Positions 1 through 6,232 of a stretch of 13,357 bases of DNA are shown here, piece by piece. The notes beneath the pieces were generated by a model. The model was not told the DNA's origin. It saw only the letters and a program-made list of their open reading frames with translations, and made no database searches. Position numbers and translations under genes: made by a program. Source of the DNA: Candidatus Altimarinota bacterium. Its GTDB lineage: Bacteria > Patescibacteriota > Gracilibacteria > UBA4473. How positions within the stretch are numbered: the first letter of the stretch is position 1; each line of letters begins with the position of its first letter. The stretch covers positions 1-13,357 of the forward strand of contig JAHDBZ010000029.1 of the NCBI GenBank assembly GCA_020630245.1, in the 5' to 3' direction.

Positions 1-834
1 TTCTTCGGTACCTCCTTCGCCATTGTTTTCTGTTTCGGGAGTGGGTGTGGTTTCTTCTATGACAGTCTCAGACTCTGAAGACTCTTGACTCTCAGTATTG
101 TTTTCTTCGTTCACTCCCAATATTTCTAGATTTTCTGTCTCAGTCTTAGTTGGGGCTGTTTCTTCAGAAGTTTCAGTCTGAGTCTCAGTTGCCGGGCGAG
201 GACGAGTACTTGGTGTTGGTGTTTCTATCACAGCAGGGATCACTGCCTCAGCAGTTGCTGTTTCAAACCAAAGTCCGTGGAGTTGCTCAAAGACTTCTAT
301 GCGGGTCGGGTTTGTAGCGGGAGCAAAGGCATTTAGTGTCGTGTTTTGCGGTAGATGCTGATGCTTCTCAAGGGCTCTCACATAGATCTCGAACCACTGT
401 GTGTCACTGGCATCTAATTCCAGGGAGAGATCCCAGGCTTCGCTCAGTAGCTTGGCAATCTCGGCACGGTTGATAGTGTTGCCGGGTCGAAAATAGCCAT
501 CAGGATATCCTTCAGCCCAGCCGAGTTGAACGGCGGTTTGGACATAAGGAGAAAACCAGGCGTCGTTGGGTACATCGGGAAAAGATTTCGTGGTACTACT
601 GGAAATATCGACGTTCGTAGCCGTGGTGAGAATTTTGAGGAATTCTGCTCGATTAATCGTTCGCCAAGGAGCCAAGGATCCATCGTCATTGCCGCTGACG
701 ATTTGCGCTTCGTAGAGTTCGGTGACGGCGGCTTTGCCCCAACTAGGGATATTAACGCTGTCGCTAAACTGCGCCGCGGCATGATGGGATACTCCGAAGG
801 CTAAAACGAGACCAATACTGAGGATTTTTTTCAT
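1..834 (-). CDS. SLH-domain surface protein, C-terminus cut by window edge
   Basis: The frame is open from an ATG at 834 to the left window edge (278 codons, no stop), so the 3' end is missing. Residues 1-21 form a signal peptide (basic start, hydrophobic core, AAAQ end), so the protein should be exported. Three SLH units follow: about 22-70 (NDDGSLAPWRTINRAEFLK), 85-133 (YPDGYFRPGNTINRAEIAK) and a degenerate one at 147-190. From about 195 the chain becomes a Thr/Glu/Ser/Pro-rich acidic linker that runs off the edge. SLH domains are known to hold proteins to the cell surface via wall polymers. The ATG lies 6 bases after the stop of the upstream SLH gene, so the two are probably co-transcribed. 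No Shine-Dalgarno is visible. The first 190 residues are over half identical by eye to the upstream paralogue; the linker is not shared. What the missing C-terminus does is unknown. Confidence 0.9.
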   Translation of the reverse strand, partial: MKKILSIGLVLAFGVSHHAAAQFSDSVNIPSWGKAAVTELYEAQIVSGNDDGSLAPWRTINRAEFLKILTTATNVDISSSTTKSFPDVPNDAWFSPYVQTAVQLGWAEGYPDGYFRPGNTINRAEIAKLLSEAWDLSLELDASDTQWFEIYVRALEKHQHLPQNTTLNAFAPATNPTRIEVFEQLHGLWFETATAEAVIPAVIETPTPSTRPRPATETQTETSEETAPTKTETENLEILGVNEENNTESQESSESETVIEETTPTPETENNGEGGTEE

Positions 835-840
835 TTTTAT

Positions 841-1962
841 TTACCGTATATTAACGTCTCGTCCGGCAATTGGGAAGAGGCCAATGGTCTCACGCGCATT
901 TGAGTTTATCCAGTCAGGCATAAATAGTACCCATCGTGAAGAGCTGCTACGGTTAGCTGTCGAGCTGACCTGACTTTTAATCACAATGTTTTTAGACTGA
1001 GAAATCGTGATAGGGTTTGAAAATTGTAGATAGACAAAGTCACTTTGAGGACTGATCTTTGGGGAAATAATCTGTTGGCTGTATTCAACCCAGAGATTCT
1101 CAAAATCTGAAAAGTCTCCATTCCCAACGCGTCGTAGTTGTAGGCCTTTGATTTGGGTGCTGCCTGTGGGCAATAGATTAAGACTCATAAGAGTGATGTT
1201 GTTTTGTCCTAAGTTTACTGATTGTTTATTTCCGGCATCGGCTGACTTTACGTTCAATTTGGTAGTGGTTGATAAATCTTTTGTCTCAGGCGTAAAGGTG
1301 AGGAATTTATCATCATTTTCAGCGGGTTGCTCGCTAATTTGACCGGCCGGGAGTTGAACGGGGGCTATGACTTCTGCGGGAGCAGTGGCCATTAAGAGTC
1401 TATGAAGTTGCTCAAAAGTTTCGATGCGGCTTGGATTTTTGCCTGGCTCCGCGTCATTGAGATTGACCTGGTAGGGAAGTAGGCCTTGATTGTTGAGTGT
1501 TCGCAAATAGATCTCATACCAAGCGCCACTCGTATCAGACGCTAGATCAAGACCAAAAGCCTCGACGAGTAATTTGGCGATTTCAGCGCGGTTAATGGTA
1601 TTGCCTGGTCGGAAGTAGCCGTCCGGGTATCCCTGCGCCCAGCCGAGACTAACAGCGGTATGTACGTACGGGGAAAACCAAACATCATCCGCAACATCTG
1701 GAAAATCTGCATGAGAGGTCTGGACCAGCGTTGCTTCCGTGGCAGACGTAAGTATTTTGAGGAACTCAGCGCGATTAATAGTTCGATTCGGGGCTAAGCT
1801 GCCATCATCATTCCCGTTTATGTATCCTGCTTCTAATAGTGCTTCGACAGCTTCTAATCCCCAGGCAGGGATCTCAGTTTGATCTGTGAATTCTGCATGC
1901 ACAAAATTTGTGTTCAAAAAAAAGAGTCCGAATCCTAACAACCAGATAATTTTTGTTTTCAT
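841..1962 (-). CDS. SLH-domain surface protein with C-terminal beta-rich domain
   Basis: This is a complete 373-aa protein. Residues 1-23 are a signal peptide ending VHA, with E24 as the likely mature start. SLH units lie at about 25-75, 87-136 (GYPDGYFRPGNTINRAEIAK) and a weaker third at 146-192. Residues 195-230 are a Pro/Glu/Thr linker. Residues 235-373 alternate polar and hydrophobic residues (LQLRRVGNGDFSDFENLWVE, YLQFSNPITI), which suggests a beta-sandwich; I cannot name its family. By family knowledge SLH units give non-covalent attachment to the cell surface, so the C-terminal domain is probably displayed outside. It is the first gene of a minus-strand pair; the next SLH gene starts 6 bases after its TAA. 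It diverges from the 659-aa gene across 79 bases. The export and SLH calls are solid; the role of the beta domain is unknown. Confidence 0.93.
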   Translation of the reverse strand: MKTKIIWLLGFGLFFLNTNFVHAEFTDQTEIPAWGLEAVEALLEAGYINGNDDGSLAPNRTINRAEFLKILTSATEATLVQTSHADFPDVADDVWFSPYVHTAVSLGWAQGYPDGYFRPGNTINRAEIAKLLVEAFGLDLASDTSGAWYEIYLRTLNNQGLLPYQVNLNDAEPGKNPSRIETFEQLHRLLMATAPAEVIAPVQLPAGQISEQPAENDDKFLTFTPETKDLSTTTKLNVKSADAGNKQSVNLGQNNITLMSLNLLPTGSTQIKGLQLRRVGNGDFSDFENLWVEYSQQIISPKISPQSDFVYLQFSNPITISQSKNIVIKSQVSSTANRSSSSRWVLFMPDWINSNARETIGLFPIAGRDVNIR

Positions 1963-1971
1963 GTTGTCTTT

Positions 1972-2000
1972 ATTTTGTGATTTGTGGTTGGTTTTTGCAA
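1972..2000 (-). promoter_or_regulatory. Possible promoter of the SLH gene pair
   Basis: On the minus strand TTGCAA (2000-1995) is followed after 17 bases by CAAAAT (1977-1972). Each hexamer matches 4 of 6 consensus bases. Transcription would start near 1965, giving a leader of about 3 nt before the ATG at 1962. The match is weak alone, but the same short-leader layout recurs at stronger promoters in this window. Confidence 0.35.
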
Positions 2001-2005
2001 GTATG

Positions 2006-2034
2006 TTGACTTTTTTGTTTAAATGTTTTAAATA
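2006..2034 (+). promoter_or_regulatory. Possible promoter of the 659-aa gene
   Basis: TTGACT (2006-2011, 5 of 6 matches to the -35 consensus) is followed after about 16-17 bases by the AT-rich run TTAAATA (2028-2034). The exact -10 hexamer is ambiguous (TTAAAT or TAAATA). Initiation would fall at 2040-2042, on or just before the ATG at 2042, so the message would be leaderless or nearly so. No ribosome-binding site is visible. Confidence 0.4.
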
Positions 2035-2041
2035 AGATTAA

Positions 2042-4021
2042 ATGGATAAAACGTCGTTTGATGAAGCTGGATCTGACCAGAGCCCGGTGACTATTGGATC
2101 TAGCGAAGGCTTGGACAGGACGGACCTAATTCCAATCAGTTGGGGGCAATTACAGGATTTTTATCAATCTATTTCGAGAAAAGTAGAGCATAATCTTTCT
2201 AAATATGCGCAAAATCGTAAATTTGATGATTGGTTTGAAGAAACGATTCGTGAAGTTTCTAGAGTTCTGGAAGAGTGGTGGGCTTCTCAAATTAGTTTAG
2301 AGTCGCAAGCCGCAATTTTGTGTAGTAGGCACGAATTAGATCTATTGTGTGCAACGTTGGCAAACGCCACGTACGCACCCGAAGGTATATCGCCTGGTAA
2401 TATTGGTGCTATGCGAAGCATACAGCGAAAAAATTTAGAATTTTATACGCCAGCCAATATTAAGTCACATTTTGAGGAATTATCTTCGACTCCGGTGTGC
2501 AATGTTGAACAAGATGGGTTCCATATTATGCCTTATGATGTTGGTTGTTGGCATGGTTTTAATCGAATAGGTGGGAAGGTGCCTCCTAGTTATTTTTATA
2601 GTTTGTATATGACGATTCGTGGAGATCTAAGTGATGATGAAAGGTCATATGTCCAAGGCAAGTGTCGCACTGGTAGCATGCTTTATGATAAAACTGCTGT
2701 GTATTATTTGCTAAGAAAAGTATTTAAGGGAAACAAAGACGTTCTAGTGGTTGATAACGCAACACTGCGCAAAGAAGACTTAGATAAGAAATCTGGAGAA
2801 AAAGCATCTAATCCAGATCTTGCCAAACTTGATTCGTTGTTCAATGTGTCACCAAAAACAGAAGTAGAATTGGTAAGCTTAATCGCTCAGATACGTGACT
2901 TTGAAGCCTCACAAAAATTGTCACAGGTGCCAGTTTCTGCAGCAAAGAGATTGTTAGCTCATAAAGATCGGCTTTGTTTGTGTGTTAAAAGACTTGCAGA
3001 TGTTCGGAAAAATTTATCTGGCTGTTTTAGCTATGAATACAATCGTAAGATTGATTATTTAAACTGTTTAGAGCGATTTGAGAATATATTTAACAATAGA
3101 TCGTATGTTTTTCTTCCGGCGGAGGAGAAAATAAAGGCAGAGAATCGAGCACAAAAAATCAGAGCCATTTTGGCTTCGCTGGACACAAAAGAGAAAACAT
3201 TAGATTTAATAGTTTCGATGACAATTACTGATGAAAAAAGTGCCAAAGAAGCTTTAGCAGTGATTGATGATTTTTTGTGCTATCGTCATTTTGATAAATT
3301 GTCCGCTAAGGTTCGGCGCAAGGCTGAAAGGTTCCACACGAAGGTAATCACATGGATCGATCGTCGGAATCGAATTGTGGCGAAATTAGAAGCATTTCTT
3401 CATAAGAAAAAAATAGATAGAGTTGCGGATAGAAACCGTTTTAAATTGAAAAATCAGATTCTGAAATCTCGAGATTACGATTTGCTAACTGGTTCTGAAA
3501 AAAAACTTCTAGATCAGGTAATTTTAATTTTGGAGATTCGGCACTATTGGAGGGAATCTGCGATCAGAGAGGCTTATGGAGCTCTGGAAGAAAATTTGCA
3601 TCCAGCAGATCAAAAAAGTCTATTAATATCGGTTTTAAATTCTGATTATGAGTACCTATTGCCAGTTGAGTTACGAAAAAAATGTCAGAAACAACTAAGA
3701 TTGTTGGACCCCAAATCTGTCCCGAAGCGGGTGAAAAAACAACGATCTCAACCAAGAAAGCGAAAGGTCACAACAACTAAACTAAATCCAAAGTCTAAAG
3801 CTTTGGTCAGTAATGCAGAGTCCAACTTTTCTCCAGTGTCTGGTTCTGAATTTTTCTCGCAATACAATTGTCCCAATGCGCGCAACTTCTTGTTGAGAGC
3901 TCGCAGAATCCTCAGTTGTTTAGATTCCATGAATGCTCTCTCTCAGAAACTGATACTACAAAAAATAGAAAAGCAGGCACAATCTTATGGGCTCACACTT
4001 TCAGATATTCAATCTTGTTAA
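2042..4021 (+). CDS. Unrecognised 659-aa protein with ~62-residue helical repeats
   Basis: I do not recognise this protein. It has no signal peptide or membrane segment and should be cytoplasmic. Residues 1-30 are polar and probably disordered. Residues 31-250 form a mixed region rich in aromatics, with the unusual stretch MPYDVGCWHGFNRIGG at 163-178. Residues 270-556 are helical and charged, with a weak repeat: a hydrophobic anchor three residues after L/Y/F and followed by P/S/T and basic residues recurs at V296, L358, L420, L482 and L539 (spacing 62, 62, 62, 57). Residues 558-590 are a Lys/Arg/Pro/Gln linker (KRVKKQRSQPRKRK) that could bind nucleic acid. Residues 605-659 are a final helical segment. 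The coding DNA looks more AT-rich than the SLH and 791-aa genes, so transfer is possible. It is monocistronic and converges on the 4035-4613 gene with 13 bases between stops. The ATG is the first in frame and fits the upstream promoter. Confidence 0.85.
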   Translation: MDKTSFDEAGSDQSPVTIGSSEGLDRTDLIPISWGQLQDFYQSISRKVEHNLSKYAQNRKFDDWFEETIREVSRVLEEWWASQISLESQAAILCSRHELDLLCATLANATYAPEGISPGNIGAMRSIQRKNLEFYTPANIKSHFEELSSTPVCNVEQDGFHIMPYDVGCWHGFNRIGGKVPPSYFYSLYMTIRGDLSDDERSYVQGKCRTGSMLYDKTAVYYLLRKVFKGNKDVLVVDNATLRKEDLDKKSGEKASNPDLAKLDSLFNVSPKTEVELVSLIAQIRDFEASQKLSQVPVSAAKRLLAHKDRLCLCVKRLADVRKNLSGCFSYEYNRKIDYLNCLERFENIFNNRSYVFLPAEEKIKAENRAQKIRAILASLDTKEKTLDLIVSMTITDEKSAKEALAVIDDFLCYRHFDKLSAKVRRKAERFHTKVITWIDRRNRIVAKLEAFLHKKKIDRVADRNRFKLKNQILKSRDYDLLTGSEKKLLDQVILILEIRHYWRESAIREAYGALEENLHPADQKSLLISVLNSDYEYLLPVELRKKCQKQLRLLDPKSVPKRVKKQRSQPRKRKVTTTKLNPKSKALVSNAESNFSPVSGSEFFSQYNCPNARNFLLRARRILSCLDSMNALSQKLILQKIEKQAQSYGLTLSDIQSC

Positions 4022-4034
4022 GACTCTGTTATTG

Positions 4035-4613
4035 TTATGCCACCATCGCTTCTGCCTTCGACTCGACGACCGATTGAGGAATCACATTCTCAATAGCGGC
4101 GTTTTTGGCACTGCCTTCGGCTGGAACGATGATCGTGACCTGATCGCCAACCTGAGCACGGTAATAAGTAACCGAAGCGTAGAGTACATTGTAGACTTTG
4201 TTGTCGATGAGGACTTGGTACTGTGAACCATCCAGGATTAGATGCCCAACGAGTAGCTTCCGTTCGACCAGTTCGATTTGCTTGTAGATAAAGGCCCCAT
4301 TGTCAGCAATGGTGAGCTTGAGGCGGTCGCCTTCGACGAGTTTTGATTTTGAGGCGTAGTTAGCTGGCACTGGATAGGTGTTTTCGTCCTTGTCGATCAT
4401 ATTATTGCCGTCGAAAATCCCTTCAATGACTTTGCCATCGGTTTCTTCGAGTCGCGATTCTTGCGCCATGGCTTGGAGACTGTTGGTAGACATACCAAAA
4501 GCCTTCCCGAGTTTGTTGGCCCACTTGCGAGCTGCTTGCAGAGAGGATTCAGCAGCGTCGATTGATTCGATAAGTTTTAGGAATTCAGCGTTCTGGGATT
4601 CGTCTTTGGCCAT
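4035..4613 (-). CDS. 192-aa conserved CPR-type protein, function unknown
   Basis: No signal peptide or membrane segment is present, so a cytoplasmic location is likely. Residues 1-58 are amphipathic helix, probably coiled coil (FLKLIESIDAAESSLQAARK). Residues 59-176 look like one all-beta domain: DGKVIEGIFDGNNMI, then YPVPANYASKSKLVEGDRLK at 80-99, FIYKQIELVER, and VLYASVTYYRAQVGDQVTII at 143-162. The tail is Ala/Glu/Val-rich. From memory, proteins with this VPANYASKSKLVEGD...FIYKQI...ASVTYY pattern recur across Patescibacteria, always as hypothetical proteins. The 'VEGDRLKLTI' and 'VGDQVTIIVP' segments suggest a small barrel such as an OB-like fold, which is an inference. It diverges from the peptide/thioredoxin pair and converges on the 659-aa gene. 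The ATG at 4613 has a promoter about 30 nt upstream but no Shine-Dalgarno. Confidence 0.9.
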   Translation of the reverse strand: MAKDESQNAEFLKLIESIDAAESSLQAARKWANKLGKAFGMSTNSLQAMAQESRLEETDGKVIEGIFDGNNMIDKDENTYPVPANYASKSKLVEGDRLKLTIADNGAFIYKQIELVERKLLVGHLILDGSQYQVLIDNKVYNVLYASVTYYRAQVGDQVTIIVPAEGSAKNAAIENVIPQSVVESKAEAMVA

Positions 4614-4649
4614 GGGTTAGGGGTTTGTTTTTACTTTTTAAATCTGAGC

Positions 4650-4678
4650 ATTTTATCACAAATTAACCCCAAATTCAA
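4650..4678 (-). promoter_or_regulatory. Promoter of the 192-aa protein gene
   Basis: On the minus strand TTGAAT (4678-4673, 4 of 6) and TAAAAT (4655-4650, 5 of 6) are separated by exactly 17 bases. The predicted start near 4643 leaves a leader of about 30 nt. That leader is A- and C-rich and has no Shine-Dalgarno, so this gene is not leaderless yet still lacks a ribosome-binding site. Confidence 0.5.
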
Positions 4679-4747
4679 ACATTTTTAGTGCGAATATTTG
4701 CATTTTGGGAGGGCGGTCATAAACTTTTTTTGACCCTTATTAAACTC

Positions 4748-4930
4748 ATGAAACAAATTCCTTACAGCATCGCTTGCGGATTAGTAGGTCTCTTTTTGGG
4801 ATACGGACTGATGGCCACACTTACGAGCGCGCAATTAGCAGCGGCGGCAGAATCGGCCGAGACGTTAGAGCTGTCGCCGATCATGACTCCGTCATCTTCC
4901 TCTTTAGGTGGTGGTGGAAGTTGTGGCTAG
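4748..4930 (+). CDS. 60-aa exported peptide ending in GGGGSCG
   Basis: A very short exported or membrane-tethered protein that I cannot assign to a family. Residues 1-3 are basic/polar, 5-26 form a hydrophobic, Gly-rich segment (IACGLVGLFLGYGLMATL), then come small residues suited to signal-peptide cleavage (TSAQLAAAAES). The mature part would be about 25-32 residues: acidic, then Ser-rich, ending SPIMTPSSSSLGGGGSCG. The only other Cys is C10, inside the hydrophobic segment, so C59 would be the sole Cys after cleavage. A GTG at 4688 would extend the frame by 20 codons, but the ATG at 4748 puts the signal sequence at the N-terminus. The thioredoxin-like gene starts 52 bases downstream on the same strand, so co-transcription is likely and C59 may be its substrate or a modification site. 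That link is inference. The frame could be fortuitous, but the signal-like start and Gly-Cys end argue against this. Confidence 0.65.
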   Translation: MKQIPYSIACGLVGLFLGYGLMATLTSAQLAAAAESAETLELSPIMTPSSSSLGGGGSCG

Positions 4931-4982
4931 ACCACGTTTCTCAATATTTTATTACTACTGAAAACTTAAAAAATTTTTTCCA

Positions 4983-6143
4983 ATGGCAGACAAACCAAAA
5001 CGTACTACGACCAAAAAAACTACGGCAAAATCTTCTACTACAAAAAAAGCCGCGGCTAAGAAAGTCACTAAGAGAACAACGACTCGAAAACCGGTTGCTC
5101 CGAAGCCGCCAGTTAATCCAACACCAATGAGTTCATCGAATGTGGCTTTGCCATGGACGATAGCCGCCTTGGCATTGGGGCTTTTTGTAGGCGCTGTGGT
5201 GCATGGGTTGTCTTGGTCACACAAAGTTAATAGCGAAACCTTGTTCTACGCCAATGGGAAGACTTGGATTCCGGTAGACGGAGAGCCGCTCAGGGTAACG
5301 GTTGTAAACGACCCTACCTGTGGTCGAGCTTGTGATCCGGGTCAATCATTAGGGGTTTTACGACAGAACATTACCCCAGCACTTATCACCGAAACGGTTG
5401 ATGTCAATTCTGCAGCAGGGCAAGCATTGGTAGAAAAGTTTAATATCAAGTCTGTTCCGCAGTATGTATTTGCGGAAGAATTAGAGGATTTTAAAGCCGC
5501 TGACGGAAGTAATTTTGTTGAAAATTTACCCGCAGGATTTCTGATAGAAAAAGATGACGAGTATTTACTTAATAGTGTGCAAGTAGGCTTCCGAATCGGA
5601 AAGTTCCTCGAAACACCGCAATTTGCTGACATGGATACAGAGCCAAAGCTCGGAGATGGTGGCGTGACCGTGGTAGAATTTACCAATTATCAATGTGGAT
5701 TTTGTAAGAAACTACATGACGAAAATAAAGATCTAATAGCGCAACTTGTAGCGGATGGGATCATTAACTATGTGGTCAAGGACGCTCCAATGTTTGGAGC
5801 TAATGACCGATTTGCTCACCGAGCGGCGAATTGTGTGCTGCGCGAAGGTGGACAAGATGCTCATTGGAAAATGAATGCGGCGATTTTTGCTTCGCAGGCG
5901 CAGTGGTCGCGGGCGGATGGAGCCGAGAGATTTTTCAATAATTTAGCCTCAGATTTGGGGTATGACATTACGGCCTGTGTGGCAGACCCAGTGATCGAAG
6001 CCGAAATCCAAGCTGATATGGCCGAAGCTCGACTCTATGGCGTCAACGGCACGCCAGCGCTATTTGTTGGGAGTCAGTCTATCTCTGGGGCGGTTGGTCC
6101 AGAGGTATTAGGGGCGGCTATCCAAGCAGAAGCCAGTAAGTAG
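4983..6143 (+). CDS. Membrane-anchored tandem thioredoxin-fold (DsbA-like) protein
   Basis: 386 aa. Residues 1-45 are a Lys/Thr/Ala/Pro-rich, histone-tail-like cytoplasmic extension. Residues 54-75 form one transmembrane helix (WTIAALALGLFVGAVVHGL), leaving the rest outside. Residues 100-210 look like a first thioredoxin fold: a beta strand into NDPTCGRACDPG (C113, C117, so C-x3-C rather than C-x2-C) and a candidate cis-proline in IKSVPQYVF (P159). Residues 220-386 are a DsbA/DSBA-like thioredoxin domain: VVEFTNYQCGFCKKLHDEN gives the C238-G-F-C241 active site, the helical insert follows, and GVNGTPALFVG supplies the cis-proline (P358). C284 and C332 may form a structural pair. Known relatives oxidise or isomerise disulfides in exported proteins. 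It probably sits in an operon with the 60-aa peptide and ends at a clear terminator. The second domain is a confident call; the first is inferred. Confidence 0.92.
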   Translation: MADKPKRTTTKKTTAKSSTTKKAAAKKVTKRTTTRKPVAPKPPVNPTPMSSSNVALPWTIAALALGLFVGAVVHGLSWSHKVNSETLFYANGKTWIPVDGEPLRVTVVNDPTCGRACDPGQSLGVLRQNITPALITETVDVNSAAGQALVEKFNIKSVPQYVFAEELEDFKAADGSNFVENLPAGFLIEKDDEYLLNSVQVGFRIGKFLETPQFADMDTEPKLGDGGVTVVEFTNYQCGFCKKLHDENKDLIAQLVADGIINYVVKDAPMFGANDRFAHRAANCVLREGGQDAHWKMNAAIFASQAQWSRADGAERFFNNLASDLGYDITACVADPVIEAEIQADMAEARLYGVNGTPALFVGSQSISGAVGPEVLGAAIQAEASK

Positions 6144-6169
6144 TTTAGTGCAAGACTGTAAATTAAAAG

Positions 6170-6192
6170 ACGTCTCCATGAGGCGTTTTTTT
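6170..6192 (+). terminator. Rho-independent terminator after the thioredoxin-like gene
   Basis: A 7-bp stem (ACGTCTC at 6170-6176 with GAGGCGT at 6180-6186, one G-U pair) closes a CAT loop and runs into seven T's (6186-6192). It lies 27 bases after the TAG at 6143 and before the promoter of the 791-aa gene, so it separates the two transcription units. Confidence 0.85.
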
Positions 6193-6197
6193 GTGTG

Positions 6198-6226
6198 TTG
6201 TTAAAAGTGTTAAAAAATGGTATAAT
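6198..6226 (+). promoter_or_regulatory. Promoter of the 791-aa gene, leaderless layout
   Basis: TTGTTA (6198-6203, 4 of 6) and a perfect TATAAT (6221-6226) are 17 bases apart. The expected start, 7 bases past the -10, falls on position 6233, the A of the start codon. This is the cleanest leaderless promoter in the window and strongly supports the chosen start. Confidence 0.8.
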
Positions 6227-6232
6227 AATTAA

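Noticed and set aside
526..804. Plus-strand frame of 92 codons inside the first SLH gene
   Set aside because: The opposite strand encodes conserved SLH motifs with a signal peptide through this whole stretch; the plus frame shows none.
1148..1342. Possible mobile element or CRISPR signal anywhere in the window
   Set aside because: I saw no transposase or integrase motifs, no terminal inverted repeats with target duplications and no spaced direct-repeat array; the only arrays are protein-coding (TSP3, SLH).
4688..4747. GTG start extending the 60-aa peptide by 20 codons
   Set aside because: It would bury the signal sequence inside the protein; the ATG at 4748 gives a normal signal-peptide start.
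4774..5130. Plus-strand frame overlapping the peptide and thioredoxin genes
   Set aside because: Its Arg/Leu-rich product is a frame-shifted reading of the Lys/Thr-rich tail; no promoter or motif supports it.
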